Source of the DNA: Didymodactylos carnosus
Lineage: Eukaryota > Rotifera > Eurotatoria > Philodinida > Philodinidae
Direction of reading: 5' to 3'
Assembly: GCA_905250885.1 (NCBI GenBank)
Contig: CAJNOQ010001465.1
Location: 1 to 31,283 of the forward strand
Length of the DNA stretch: 31,283 nt
The notes beneath the pieces are model-generated. The model ran no database searches, was not told the origin of the DNA, and worked only from the letters and a program-made list of their open reading frames with translations. This document shows, in pieces, positions 13,301 to 26,139 of this stretch. How positions within the stretch are numbered: the stretch's first letter is position 1; the number at the start of each line of letters is the position of its first letter. A program made the position numbers and the translations under genes.

Positions 13301-16300
13301 AGTGTCGAAAATGAGACTAATTGTGGAGACGGAATGTGTGTTAAAAATTCTATTAAACGTTTCAAAATGATTACACGATTTTGTTGTGGTGGAAGAATAA
13401 TATCTAAACGAATCCAAGTAAGAAATAAGTGGATATAGAATCAAAGCCGTAAGTTTTTGAATGACTATTTAGCCTCATCTCAAATGACTACAGTTCGAAT
13501 AATAGTGATCTAGCTAAAAAGTTTATTTTATCTGATCCTTTACGATACGAAAGGTTTTTCGACTAGTATCCGACATCTCAGGTCTTCAGAAAAATTCTGA
13601 TTTTTGGATCTGTTTTTGCCTCATTTGTACTCTATTTTGTTCTAAGTTCTAGTTTTCTGATTTCGAACTTTTATCTCTTATTTTCATGTTTTGGGTCTGA
13701 TATTCCTGACTAATACGTCATTATAAACTAAAATGTGTCGTTTTGTCTTTCTTATCACGTACTACTTGAGACTGGAAACTTGCCACACCCTTTAGCACTG
13801 ATCAAAGCTTCTATTTGATAACCCTGTTCCTACTACAGGCAAAAACGAGCTAGCTAATATCTTCTACTTAAACTCAAAATATTTAACCTAATTATGCAAG
13901 ACTCTTCTGTAATTGCTGTCATAGTCAGTTAAGGCCATGAGCACAGCCAATCTACCGTCTTTTGCTAAAGCACAATTTATTCAAAAACACACCTGGTGAT
14001 TCTGCAGACTTCGTTTCAGTTTCTTCACTTTGAATCAACAGATTACGGTCTATATGATCGACACGATGTGATTTAGATTGGACTTGTTTATTAATAGTTT
14101 CGATCATAGACTTCTCGTTTTGTTTATGTGAGACAATATCAGACTAAAACAATAAAAATAAATTTGTTGTCATTCAATAAAGAAGTAATTTATCATTTTT
14201 TCTCATTTCTGTTCGTTGATTACATTTTCTAGTTGGATTGAACTTCTTTCCAGCAGAGGACTCGAGGAAATTGGAGTTGACAAAACTTCTCTTGATTCAT
14301 CTAGAAGAAAAAACAACAACGAGATAGCTTAAATAGCAGATAATAGAAAAAGAGAACTAGAATGAAACGAAATTGACTAAAAAATAGAGGGTTTGAGAAA
14401 AGACATCATCTGAGTATAATCTAATAACTTTCTTTGACACTCACTGATTACCAAAAAGCATAATGAACACAAAAAATCTCAAACTTATACGGTACTTCGA
14501 TTAAAAATATTATTTATCTACAAATATCAGTCAATATAAATAAAGCATACCTGTTAACTGTTTGTTATCTTCATGTATTAATGTACACTTATCACCACTG
14601 ACATGTACAGCGTCGAATTCTGGAGATTCACAAGCGATCTCATCGTCACTATCACTAATTAAAGTATTATCATTAATCTGTTGTTGAATCAAGTCGGACT
14701 CATGGACATGCTGAATAACCATTGATTCATCGTGTGAGACAACAGAAGTATCAACGATCTCTATCTCACGAGGTTCTACAACAGGAATTGTTTGAGAATA
14801 AGTTTTATTTACAGTAATTGATTTAGATTTGGTCTACAACACGAAAAAAAATGTAAATGTTTTATTTAAAAATGTGATACGCGAAACATTATACAAACCT
14901 TTTTGATATTTTTTTTCGGAACAATAGGACGTAATAATTCTGTTATTTGAATATTTTGTGTAAAATTAAGAATACGTTCCACAAGTAAACATTTCATTTC
15001 ATATCTTTCTTTTTCTTCAGTGCGTTCAACGATACTTATGAATATATCACGTATTACTGATGTGTCGTTTTGTTCGTCTTGTACAGAACTTATCATTTCA
15101 ATTTCTTCAATAGGACTAATTGTCATTTTCTCTGTCTCTTCTTTTTTATCGTCATTTTTCACTTCCAATGCAAAGAAGGATTCATCTTGATCTGATAATG
15201 TATCATTTTGTGTTTGCGATTCTTCGCTGATGGTTCGTTTAATACTGATCGACTCAATCTCTTTGTTTTCAATCATAACGTCACTGTTAACAGCTTCTTC
15301 TAATGTTGGTATCGGACCAAGCGTTGTTTCAACATATGTTAACATATCTTTTTGAGTGTCATACACTTTTGTAGAAATATTGAGATCAGTAGAATCAAGT
15401 TGAATTTCATCATCATCTGACAAAATACTTTGTCCCTGAGTGTGTTCATAATTCGGTATTTCATGATCAGTAGTGTTTGAAAATTCTCTAGGACTCAGTA
15501 CTGGTTCATCAATAATGTTTGATGATGTATGTTGAATAATCGTATATGGCGCTGTTTTTCTAATCTCATCTTTTTTCTCTCTACTTTTATTCAACGTTTT
15601 AGCTACTGTTTTTGATTGTCTCTGCTCAACAGATGTATTAAGTTCTTCGTCTTCGGTCTCGTAATCAGACAATATTTTTGAGAAACGTCTATGTAGATCA
15701 TTTTTATTAATTGGTGATGATTGTAGAGACGCCACTGGTTGTTGATCGTCATTGACTTTAGAAGTACCAAAATCACTAAAAAAATCATTCATTGATGATG
15801 ATACATTTTGATTAGATATTGTTGGTGTTGGTGTTGCTGTTTCTTCGCTTTCTGATTCTTTGTATTGTGATAAAGCATTTTTTAGTTCATTAATTAAATT
15901 GTCCGTTTCATCTTTTGTACGTCTTTTGCCTTTTGTTGAACGTTTACTTTGCCTTTTTGGTTCTTGTTGTTGTTTCTGCGCACGTTTACGTGATTTTGAT
16001 TTAGATTCTGGTAATGGCTGTTGCTGTTCTATCTGTGTTTGTGAAGGTTGTGTCAATATAGCCGATTTAACATCAATAAAATCATTATTTTCTTCATCAT
16101 CGTCAACATCCTCATGACTGATTGAAGTAACAACTGGTGGTACCTGAATATAAACAAAAATAAATACGCTCATTCCAAAAAACAATATCCAGATTCAGGT
16201 TTCAAGTATATGCAATAAAAATTTGCATTCTGACAACATCGTTGCCAAAATAAACTGTGTCATTTTTGCTTTCTTTACAGGTCAGAACACTTTGACCTAA

Positions 16301-18739
16301 GCAAAAGTACTCTAGTCAAAATATCTAGATGCTTTAGCTGGAGTATCGCTCGATATTTTTTATTCTTTTATCTATTATTTTTAATATTGTAGCTAGAGCA
16401 TCGAGTTAGCTAGCGGTCGATGTATTGCCCAGTATATTTGAATGAACCGAGTTTTTCTCGATGAAAATGTTAATTCAAATATCAATTCAAACATTTATCT
16501 GCATCTATATGTGTCGACCAGCAAATTGACCACCGAGATGCATTGAGCGATACTGCATAGCGATGTTTTTTGTGTGCTTGGGCAAAAAGGTGAATATCAT
16601 ACATACCTCTATTGTTGTCACTGTTGGTTTTAACGTAAATTCTCCTTCCATTTCCATAAAATCTAAAATAATTTCGACACATATTAATATTATACAGAAC
16701 TTTGAGATATATTCACAGCTTACTATCATCAATCGTGTGCGCTTTTAATATAGGACGAATATGGAGTGAAGTAGGTATTACAATATCTGAAACAAAGAAC
16801 AACAAATACAATCTTGAAACAAATATGTTTATTCACAATAACGTAAAATCATACTTTCTGCTTGTAAGAAATTCACTATTCGTCCAAGTGCAAGTTTTAG
16901 TTCACGTATTGATTTCATCGATGTATTCAAGGCAATTTCTAAAAGTAGAAAAAGCATTATAGAACTATCTTTTTACCAAAGTTAAAAGAAGAGCATACGG
17001 ATTTCAGATATTTCACCAAACGGATATGATTGTGGTTCATTTTTTGGTCTAAAAAAATATTTAAATATAATAGAAATGATAAATAATTTTCTTTTTTCAA
17101 CAAACATACTTTATATAATCAGACGATCGTTGTTGAAGTTTACAATTAAGTTTTGATTTTTCCTTTTTACAACGTTCTAACTCTTTTGTTAATTGTTCAT
17201 TTGTCTCTTTTAATGAATGATATTGACCCTAAATGGTAATTTCGTTTTGACTGATTGAAAAATGACAAAATACGTTTTATTTTGAAAACACTCACCATAA
17301 CCATTAGCTCATGATAATAAGCCGTATTTTGATCTTTAATAATTCGAAGTTCTTTTTGTAAATTATTTTTCTCCTCATTTAGTAAATCGTTATCCTAAAT
17401 AGAAACATAATCTATTATTTTATCATCTATTAATTAGATTTATACATACCCTTTTTAATGCATCACATTCATCTGTACATTCTGCAATTTGTTTTCCAAA
17501 TAAACAACATTCACTAAAATATAATGAAAATATTTTTTCAACTAGATAAAATAAATTTAATATAAAAAATAAAATACTTTGTAATACGGTCAAGTCGTTG
17601 TTTTAATTCATCATTTTCGTTTTGTAAAGATTGTAATGCTTTTTTTGCTTCTACATATCGATTAACTATCAGACTAGAAAACAAAAAAACATAAAAATCA
17701 TCAACTAATTAAACAATAAAATTTATAAAAAACAGATAAACATACTCTGTGGCAATAATTTTTTTATGCAATAATAAAAAATCTTGTTTTGTAATGTAAG
17801 TTTGTTGATTGTTCTAAATAAACAAATGAATAGATTGATGAACAATCAGTAATCAAAACAGTTGACTTAGATGATAAGAAGAATTAAATGCGCTTATTAT
17901 TATTATTATCATGATCATTATACAGAAATATTTATATGTTGAAAACTTTTCCCAATATCACATCAAATGATTTTTTTTTTATTATTAATATTACACTAAT
18001 TTATGGTTACCTTCATCATACCAATTAACAATGATAGAAGAGTTAATGCTGCCGCTGCTGCTGCTGATTAAATGACGGACGATTTGTTTGTTGAGCTAAA
18101 AATAGTTGCTTAACAAGTATGAACTTTAAATTATTTTACATGACAATGTAAACGATTTTTTAATACCCACTTGTTCTTCTTGTTTCACCATCATTTTTCA
18201 TTAATAAAATATTCTTACCTGTCTTTATTTTTTTTTAGTTACTATTACATCTTTTTTTAAACGCGCAATACATAACTTTTACTGAATAATAATTAATATT
18301 TTCTTTAACATTTAGAAATGATATATGTTTTCTAATAATCTTGCCTAATCTCATATGATAAAACATGGAAAAAGTGTCTACAATAATTCTTGTTAATTCA
18401 AGTATCTCTACTTATTTGTAAGCATACTTTAATCTTTTAGTCAGATCTTGACTTTCTGTCTCCACTAATATTCGCATTTTTGTACTCTAAGAGTAACAAT
18501 GGTACATCACGTATACAAAAAAAATCAACTTATACATTCACACTACTTATAAAAAAATGATGTATCATTATAAAATATCATAACGTAATAAAAAAAAACT
18601 ATGACTAGATTTATGAACAAATAATACAAGAAAACAAAATAGTATTAGTACACCTATCAAATAACAAGCGGTACTAATTATTCATTCTTACCGAAGAGTT
18701 GAATTGTAATTCATCAAGCCATGATAAATTTTCGTCCAT
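10370..18739 (-). CDS. ICE1: ICE1-like protein (little elongation complex subunit 1), 17 exons
   Basis: Exons, from 5' to 3' on the minus strand: 18739-18692, 17813-17746, 17673-17578, 17513-17450, 17394-17296, 17228-17110, 17048-16999, 16938-16855, 16786-16724, 16662-16607, 16143-14899, 14833-14551, 14300-14224, 14143-13993, 13403-12874, 12771-12341 and 11120-10370. They total 4215 nt (1404 residues) with every phase compatible. Residues about 20-165 form a coiled coil containing LHKKIIATESLI. A conserved patch follows, with QSYPFGEISEIR and SIRELKLALGRI. The middle (250-1000) is disordered and acidic, with a basic NLS-like stretch near 296-325. Residues 1012-1404 are all-helical, with a Trp-rich LWEGWIWCKNDLF segment. 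N-terminal coiled coil, disordered middle and helical C-terminus match human ICE1, the scaffold of the ELL-containing complex that drives Pol II snRNA transcription; my recollection of human LITLKQKIINTDNLL and KWKWTYENLL segments aligns locally. It is shorter than human (about 2266 residues). The gene structure is firm; the name is less so. Confidence 0.62.
11352..12272. mobile_element. Foldback element with about 190-bp inverted arms inside an ICE1-like intron
   Basis: The arm 11352-11545 aligns with the reverse complement of 12087-12272 at roughly 85-90% identity by eye. Shared stretches include GCATAAAGAATGAC, CAGTATTTATGCCATACCTC, CGCCTTTTAATTCACTACAA and ATATGTGTTATAGG. The 541-bp centre has no coding frame, so the element is non-autonomous. 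It lies in the final intron (11121-12340, 1220 nt), which explains why this intron is far longer than most others in the gene. The transcript would form a long, nearly perfect hairpin. The superfamily and target duplication were not resolved. Confidence 0.75.
18047..18067. repeat. CTG trinucleotide run
   Basis: GCTGCCGCTGCTGCTGCTG, with one interruption, within the first intron (17814-18691) of the ICE1-like gene. The short surrounding open stretch is not a supported exon. Confidence 0.8.
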
Positions 18740-18768
18740 ATTAGATATCAGATGTGGACAATGATGGT

Positions 18769-18770
18769 CT
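18769..18770 (-). promoter_or_regulatory. Splice acceptor 29 nt before the ICE1-like start codon
   Basis: On the minus strand GTTTATTTTTCAG ends at 18769, leaving a 29-nt leader before ATG at 18739. No matching upstream exon or donor is evident. This suits a spliced-leader trans-splice site, or an intron in the 5' UTR. Confidence 0.45.
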
Positions 18771-21306
18771 GAAAAATAAACAAATATTACAATAAAAATT
18801 TTCGGTTTGATATTACATGGCATCAAACATTAGCAAGAAGAAAAGGTAGGTGAATATTTCGGTGAATTGTTAAAATAATCTTGATGCAAATGAAGAAGAC
18901 AAAGTAAGTACTACTACGTATCAAATATACCGATGCTAAATCATCCATATCAAAACAAAAAAGAACCATAACGTTTTCATGTTATTTTCAGCTAAGTAGT
19001 TAGCCATTAAAGAGCACACGTATGGTTCTAAGTCGATCGAACGATCAACAAAATTCAAAGGAATAAGATTTTCTCAGACAAATGCCTCATTTGGTGTCAT
19101 TATCTTTCTAACTCGTCATCATGTCTCATCATCGAAAATCTTTGCTTCCTTTCATGAGATTCGAACCATAAGACTAATGATTGGAAGACGAGTACAATTC
19201 GATTTAGCTATTTCGAACTAATCATCGTCTCTGATTTGTGTTCGCTGTATCTTCATCTACAAATGCTTGCGACTATTCAATGCTGAACGGCTACAATTAA
19301 GGCACAGAGAAATGTTGAAGAACTGTCTCAAATCTTGGAGTTAAGAAGAACAAAATTGGAATACAATAAAGGTGGATATTTAGTGCACATTTTTCTTTTT
19401 TAGCAACGTAAAATCATGAAGTGAAAGTTTTCGTAAACAAAATGAACTTTCATTTTTTTTCAAACAAGCTAGGATTACGGAGATATTTAGTATTCTACAC
19501 TATAGAGCGCCCTCATAGTATATAACTCGATGGTAGTGATTTATCAAAAAAAAATGAAATGAAAACAGGAAATGAGATCTCATTTTGTTCTCGTTTTACT
19601 TTGGAACTTTTATTCAATGAATCTGCATTACTAAGAAAGGAAAAAGTGCACGGAATACGGTCATCTGTTCTATCTGATCCCATACGAAAAACATTTCTAC
19701 AAAAAAACACGATCATTTTTCTCTATTTATCTTACAGAGAAGAACGTACAACGTGATGATAGCGATTTGGCAAAAGTCAGAAAGCTGATTTTTTCAATCT
19801 TCTAATTAGTCAATTACAAACATAACTTCATATGCTCGAGTATGTATTCGTATATAAAATTGATTCGTGTTTTTAGACAGTTTTAGCTTTACAATACTAA
19901 AACTGATTAACTTAAACTTGTATTCTGAAAGAATAAAACTTAATTTAATGTTAACAGGGGTGTTCTTTCTTGATTTAGGGGGCTCATTGTTTTTGGGATA
20001 AGAAAATTATTTCACATTTAACTAGAAGAACTTTGTATTTGGTACCGTTCATAGTAAAGTATCAAATGTAGAAATAAAAACCACTTTTTTGTTGTTTGTA
20101 ACTAATTTAGCATATATAATAACTGAGTTCTAAGCTTTACACAAAAAACTAGCGAATGTATATTCTCTCACTCTCGATAGTATCGAAGAAGACGTTTTAG
20201 GAGACAGTATTTAACTAAAGAACTAAAGAAAGTGAAAGCAAATAAATAATTGCTTCAATAATAAATGAGTATTGTCAGTTCCACATTATGATTTACAAAA
20301 AGTACGGATGATTTAGTTTTAGTTTTACAACTGTTTATCAGTTACTAGAGACTCATTTCTGGAAGAATCAAAAGAAGATACCAAGACCGGTTTCGACAGG
20401 TGGTTTCACGTGAGAAAGACAGTGTTAAGACACGAGAAACAACACAACCTCGTCGCCACCATGTGAAAATGGTATTATTATTTACAGAATGATAACTATC
20501 AAACAATGAGAACGAAGCATGATATCGATGGACACTTAAATTAATGTTAACATATTCTGCTCCTCTCCAATAAAGTATTTCTTTTCATTCTATCAGAAAT
20601 GATTCAGCCTCTAACATAACGTAAACTGTATCTAGTAACATTCGCTCAACAAACGTTCAATCGTGAAAAGCACCACACTTATAGTTCGAACTTCGGAGGT
20701 GATCGCCCACCTTCTTACTAATCACAGTTTTGGACACAAATAGAGAAAGACATTTTGTCACAATACGCTATTTTTGATAGTGACTAACCCCATAATTATG
20801 CCTGATTTGAGCTTCAGAGGTGGTTACCATTCTTCGTTAAAGTACGAATGATAATTTCGTATTAATTAATCAATTACTATCTGGCGAAGTTTTTCTTCCA
20901 ATAGAAAGAAAATGAACGTAAAAACAATCAATCCGACAACATTTTAGTATTGAACAGTTTTGAACTCAACATTTTTATGCTTGAATAGAGATAGAATGAT
21001 TTTCATTAATATTGATTTCAATATTTTAAGCGGTTCTGCAAAATTTTAGGGGCACCAAATGCTTTTTCTATTGATCCTTTATATGAACGAATTGGAACAC
21101 GCTAGCACATAAGAGAACGAGATACAGAAACAAGACACGTATATGCGTGAAAATGGTCATTTACATGTCAGTATATTGCATGAAGTGTATCTAATTTGTT
21201 TCAGTATAATAGGTGACATATACCTGAACTGTAAATTTATTAGAACTGTTGAAATTTATTCATTATTTATAAGTAATAACATATAAATGATTTTAAATCG
21301 TCTGCC
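18771..21306. other. Intergenic region between divergent genes
   Basis: About 2.5 kb between the ICE1-like gene (-) and the lectin gene (+). It should contain promoters for both, but no TATA or initiator can be called with confidence. The open frames near 19513-19756 overlap on opposite strands and have no domain. Two short GGAGGTG-like motifs (near 20695 and 20816) are the only recurring words I noticed. Confidence 0.5.
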
Positions 21307-21316
21307 TTTTTTCTAG
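21307..21316 (+). promoter_or_regulatory. Splice acceptor abutting the lectin start codon
   Basis: TTTTTTCTAG ends directly before ATG at 21317. The polypyrimidine run is strong and no upstream coding exon was found, so it may be a spliced-leader acceptor or the end of a 5' UTR intron. If an acceptor here is used, the leader supplies the whole 5' UTR. Confidence 0.5.
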
Positions 21317-23093
21317 ATGAAAACGGTTTTGTTAAAATTAAAGAAAGCTGTTCCTCTTTCTTTCTCAGTTCAATTAAATTATATCTTTATGTTTCAATAT
21401 CTTTTCCTCTACGTCCTTCAAATCGTTTCTGCTCAACAGCCAGGTACTACTAATACCGCATCGTATGAAATTAGAGAACACAGTTTAATTAAGCCCTATC
21501 CTGCGGTATTTTCTTCTATTAATTCTTATTGGCATTTGACTGGTAATACAATTGTGACGGATCGTTGGATTCGACTTACAGCTGACACACAAAGCAAACA
21601 GGGTGGACTATGGAATCTTCTTGTATGTATTCTAAACACTGTTGTCATCATCGTATAATTTGTTCGTCATATGTCATATTAATATTTGTTAATTTCAGCC
21701 GGTGACATATCCTGATTGGGAGATGCATGTTCAATTTAAAGTTCATGGTACAGGTAAAGAATTATTTGGAGACGGCTTAGTTATTTGGTATGTACGGGAT
21801 CCAAAACACTTAGGTTAGTGACGTATTTTTCCGTTAAATGCATCCCCTGATATGTTTTTTTCTCAAATAGGACCTGTTTTTGGTAATCAAGATTTTTTTC
21901 ATGGGTTAGGTGTTATTCTCGATACCTATAGCAATCACAATGGTCCACACAATGTAAGAAAGAACGGGCATACGAATATTAACATTTACGCACTTAAAAA
22001 GAAACGCCTGATTTAAAGAATCAAATGTTTCGCGTTAAACAGCACATCTTATGATGGTTTTTGACATGTGTTATGAGGCTTTTCTCACGTTTTCTAAAGG
22101 GCACTTCACATAATTAGAGATTTTTCTACTAGAGTATCCTCCAATAGGGAAGAAGAGCACTGAGTTCATCTGAATGAAGGTAAAATCATCTAACTACGTA
22201 GTACATACACGCGTAGTCGAGCGTTTAGAACACACTTCTGTGATTATTCTAAAAGTTCTCTTTGGTTGTTTGTTTAGCATGTTCACCCATATATATCAGC
22301 AATGGTTAATAATGGTACACTACATTATGATCATGATCGTGATGGCACACACACACAAGTAGCCGGTTGTGAATCACAATTCAGAGGTAGAGATACAGAC
22401 ACACTCATCGCCATCCGATATCAAAACGATAAATTAACGGTATGTCTTATTTTGATATCAGTGATAATGATGAGTTATTACTATACATCTAGCGATCGAC
22501 TGAGACGATTAGTTAGTATATCTATTTATTACTACTTACTTAGGTATCAACGGATATTGATGGTAAAAATGTATGGAAAGAATGTTTTTCCGTAGAGGGT
22601 GTCAAATTACCAAGTCACTACTATTTTGGTTTTACGGCAGCAACCGGTGATTTAACAGGTAAATAAAATATTCTAGTCGACGAACCGATTCTACTGTGCA
22701 TTTGTTCCTTTGGTTGTTTAGATAATCATGATATTATATCCGTACATACTTACCAACTCGAGTCGACTAACGAACGAAAAGTGAGTTTCTTTTCACGATT
22801 TATGAGTATTCATTTCTGTTTAATTTAGATGGAAGATCGTCGCGGAATACTGCCAATTGCTTTAACAGCTGAGGCTGAACGACGTATGTGTTTGAAATTT
22901 GTTAAAGAAGAAATATTTCTTTTCTAATGTTTTTTACTTTCTAGCCCATACTGAAGATCCAAAATCTTCTAGTTGGACAGCATTAAAAATTTTCTTTTAT
23001 ATTCTATTATTTGTTATCATAGCAATCGGTTTAGTTATTGGTGGTTATTATTATATGAACAGTCGAAGATACCATCGAAGTCATTTCTATTAA
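21317..23093 (+). CDS. LMAN2: L-type lectin cargo receptor, VIP36/LMAN2 family, 8 exons
   Basis: Exons are 21317-21622, 21699-21813, 21871-21953, 22278-22439, 22544-22658, 22722-22780, 22829-22883 and 22945-23093 (1044 nt, 347 residues; human VIP36 is 356). It is a type I membrane lectin that binds high-mannose N-glycans on glycoproteins in the early secretory pathway. The leguminous-type lectin domain starts at about residue 52 (REHSLIKPYP) and contains DWEMHVQFKVHGTG, a GDG motif, the calcium/mannose loop LDTYSNHN with Asp158, Tyr160 and Asn162, AMVNNGTLHYDHDRDG, and YYFGFTAATGDLTDNHDIIS. A short stalk, one membrane helix (about 312-335) and a 12-residue basic cytosolic tail ending in Phe-Tyr follow, the ER-exit signal type of VIP36 and its relatives. 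A signal peptide is clear from Met25 (21389), so translation could start there instead of at 21317. Confidence 0.93.
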
Positions 23094-24289
23094 TGACATT
23101 AAACAAACTTATATGTTGATCCTATTATAAAATCTCAAATAATTACTGTGTTAAAATCAAACATGTCTTTTTCCTTCCGATTTAAATAGACCTGGGCCTG
23201 TTTTTGTCAGTTTCTTTTTTGTTACTTTTCATACTTTGTTATTTTTGTTTTAGAAAAAGGGTTTTTTTTTTTGTTGCTTTTAGAAATTTAATTGAAGAAA
23301 TAGATTAAATTAGCGGTGTTAACACGATCATGAATAGAAGTAAATTTGAAATCAATTGCTAAAGAACGAGTCGCACCTAAAACTATGTGATTTTTTTTTC
23401 TAACTTATTTGTTTTTATTTGTCTTCCAGCATCTGTTAACTTCTTTTTGAATTTGTGACAGTTATTCTATAAGCGTTGCATTTTTTTAAATTGATAAGTA
23501 GGCGCCTGAATATTTTTATTGGATCGAAATTTTTTTCGTTTTTTTTCTGTTATTTTGTTGTTTAGATTTTTACGTAGAAAAAGATTCTTTTTTTCTTAAA
23601 TTAATTCGAAATAAGTCCGATAAAAAATTTATAATAAAAATAATTGACAAAAATGTTTGATTTTTTTTTCTTATTGTGCTGACTTTGAGTCAGAAAAAAG
23701 AGAGACAGTAAATTAGTTCACAGTATGTTGAATAAAAAATGCTGATGTTATTGGACCGAGATTGGTAGAATGTTGATGTTTTGTGAATAGAGTAGTTGAA
23801 AATTATGATATAAAATTAGAAACAGTCAAATTATTTATGTTGGTGAAATGTTGATCGCGTACGAAATGTATTCTTCGACGAGATACTCGTTGTCGTCGAT
23901 AGTGATTTGGGCTCCAAGAAGATCATCATTATTCATATTACTGTGAGACGATAGATGACTTTCAGCGTAGACTTTTGGCGAACAAAATCACGAAATTTTT
24001 GTTGTTAATATAAATAGTCATTTGTTCTTTTATTATTGGCTTTTTCCTATTTTCTTGTGATATACTAATATTATCTTAAAACATTAGCTCACAACATTTT
24101 CAGAGAATGTTGGGCATGATCATCTTGACGACAATAACTAATACCATCAATCAAAAAAAAAACAAACGATACATCATCATATCCCTGATTATTGTTGACA
24201 TAAATACATGAACATTGAGCGATATATCAGTAATTCGTTCAAAACAAACTCATTGAAATTTGGACGTAATTAAACTTGTATTCTGCAGT
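23094..24289. other. T-rich 3' flank, no genes seen
   Basis: Poly-T and T-rich tracts dominate 23160-23690, probably the lectin 3' UTR and beyond. An AATAAA at 23633-23638 is a candidate poly(A) signal, 540 nt after the stop. The remainder up to the pseudogene shows no exon chain on either strand. Confidence 0.5.
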
Positions 24290-26139
24290 ATATGTTTACA
24301 TACATTTGCACAACTTCATCAGATCGATATGGGTCCATTATTCATAATACGAAAAGAGATCTCAACGCTATCATCTGCTTTCACTTTAGTTGAATCGATT
24401 AAATTCGTTGCTAAATCATAATAGGAAAACGTTGAATAAGCTAAAACCGTGGCCGAATTTGTACAGTGACTGTATTGTATTTCCATAATATCGATAGGTG
24501 AATCTATTCATATTATAATTTGTTATATTGGACACATCGTCGATTTTAACTGGTCATGTGTAAGGTAAACGACCAAATTTTGATGAAACTTTGTTGTCAT
24601 TGATGATAGGTGCTGTTTTTAATGCAAGACCAGTTTCTTGAGCAGGAAAATCTAATTGTATTATAAATGGAATATTTTTAGATTGTTGAGCTGATTGAAT
24701 TTGTAATGACGCTGCAGAAAACAGTAATATTTTCGTTGTACGATAGCCACGTGTCATCTAATAACTGTTGTTGATAATTTGGTAAATTCATTGTTACTCG
24801 ATCACTATCTTTATTGTCAATTATTTGACCAGTTTTCAACGACAGAAATATTAAATCATACGTATCTTTGCTTAAATAGTTCAACTGTCTTGTTTTGATT
24901 GTAATTCAAATACACATTTCCATCTATACAGACGTTTTCCCAAGCTACATTATGAAATAAACCTTGTAAACAGCTCAATGGTGTTGTTGTATAAAATATA
25001 TCGAGAATTGGTGAATAATAACCAAATTTTTGTGTCGGATTATCACTCATTGGACCAAGTAAAAGAACTCGTTCATAGTTATTTACGTTAGTGATTAGTA
25101 AAACGTTATTATTATTTTTAAGTAATACAAATGATTGTATAGCTGCTGTTAACACAAGTTTTCGATGTTCGGTACTTTGATATCCATTAATATTTGACTA
25201 TATGAATTCATTTCAACCGAATCGAATTCTCCTAAATACATTCTTGTATAAATTAATAGACAAATTCGATCCGTTAACGATAAATGGATATTATCTTTAT
25301 TTGCAATTTTTCCTAATTTATACGAGTCATGTAATGTTAAAATAAAAAAGCTGTATTATCGCATGAATCAATCAACTCTAGATTTACACCGTTATTTAAA
25401 GTTAACAAAATTCATTTTATCACATAGGATATTTTTCAATAATTTTTCATTGGCACACGCAGGAATTAAATTGTGGAAGAAATGTTGATTACTAATCATA
25501 CTCTGAAACAATAGCATTAAATAACAGTCGAGATGTTGGATTATTTTCTGATCCACTATGAACGTCCCAGTGTTTATAACCGCTATTTGTATTCAGATAA
25601 TGTTGATGATTTCCTGGTAAACCGCGAACATAGTACGAAGCGTAAATCCCGGTCATATATGACTCTTTCCTAAATAGATAAAATAACGCACATGAATGGT
25701 GATAATCACTGTACTTACCCATATATTCCCTGTTTTCTGCTCCATAACGAATGTCTCATGATATTAATAATCGGTGAAAAATAAGACAAATCTTGATGAA
25801 CATCATATTTTCCTTGTTTTTAATAAGCATTAAAATGCACATGAACTTTATAAGCTGTTGCGTTTCCTACTTTCCTACTGCATATAATATATTTTTATTT
25901 CATGTTGTTGCAAGATTAATGACTTGTAGAAATCCTGTTGAATTTTCATTAACTTGACCTCGAAGATATTCTGTTTTGCCCAAGAGTACAGTTTGATATC
26001 CAGTTGTACAGTGGACGGTGTGATCCCAACATCCATCACAGGCTAATTGATTAATAATCTCATCGAATGTTAGACAAGAGATAAGATCATCAACTCTTAC
26101 TGACCAATCTAATAAAACATGACGAAATGGATAATTCAT
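24290..26139 (-). pseudogene. Glycoside hydrolase family 3 (beta-xylosidase-like) pseudogene
   Basis: Read on the minus strand, successive segments match a secreted GH3 enzyme in the correct order. They are an N-terminal NYPFRHVLL...RVDDLISCLT (from 26139), QDLSYFSPIINIMRHSLW, YVRGLPGNHQHYL with KHWDVHSGSE, LTDRICLLIYTRMYLGEFD, TAAIQSFVLLKNN, SDRVTMNLP, DFPAQETGLAL with KFGRLPYT, and a fibronectin-III-like tail (RFTYRYYGN, FGHG, SDEVVQMYV). They lie in different frames. Stops include TAA at 25820-25822, TAG at 25492-25494 and TGA at 24554-24556, the last where the family usually has Trp. Frameshifts occur near 25185, 24757 and within the tail, and the segment that should carry the catalytic Asp region (after 25492) is mostly missing. 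The usual WGRGQETPGEDP motif is eroded. A normal 50-60 nt intron near 25679-25727 shows that this was once a spliced host gene. Horizontal origin is plausible, since most animals lack such enzymes. Confidence 0.85.

Noticed and set aside
16328..16402. 12-bp inverted repeat (GATGCTTTAGCT / AGCTAGAGCATC) in an ICE1-like intron
   Set aside because: Short, with one mismatch and a long spacer; expected by chance in a window of this size.
18018..18106. Possible extra exon with a CTG run between ICE1-like exons 1 and 2 (minus strand)
   Set aside because: It has an acceptor and a donor and is open in phase 0, but it leaves one extra base, so inclusion throws exon 2 out of frame into a stop. Exon 1 joins exon 2 directly in frame. 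It could at most be a poison exon, for which there is no evidence.
19140..19200. tRNA-like T-loop (GGTTCGAATC on the minus strand)
   Set aside because: The flanking bases do not form a five-pair T stem, and no anticodon or acceptor stems could be folded.
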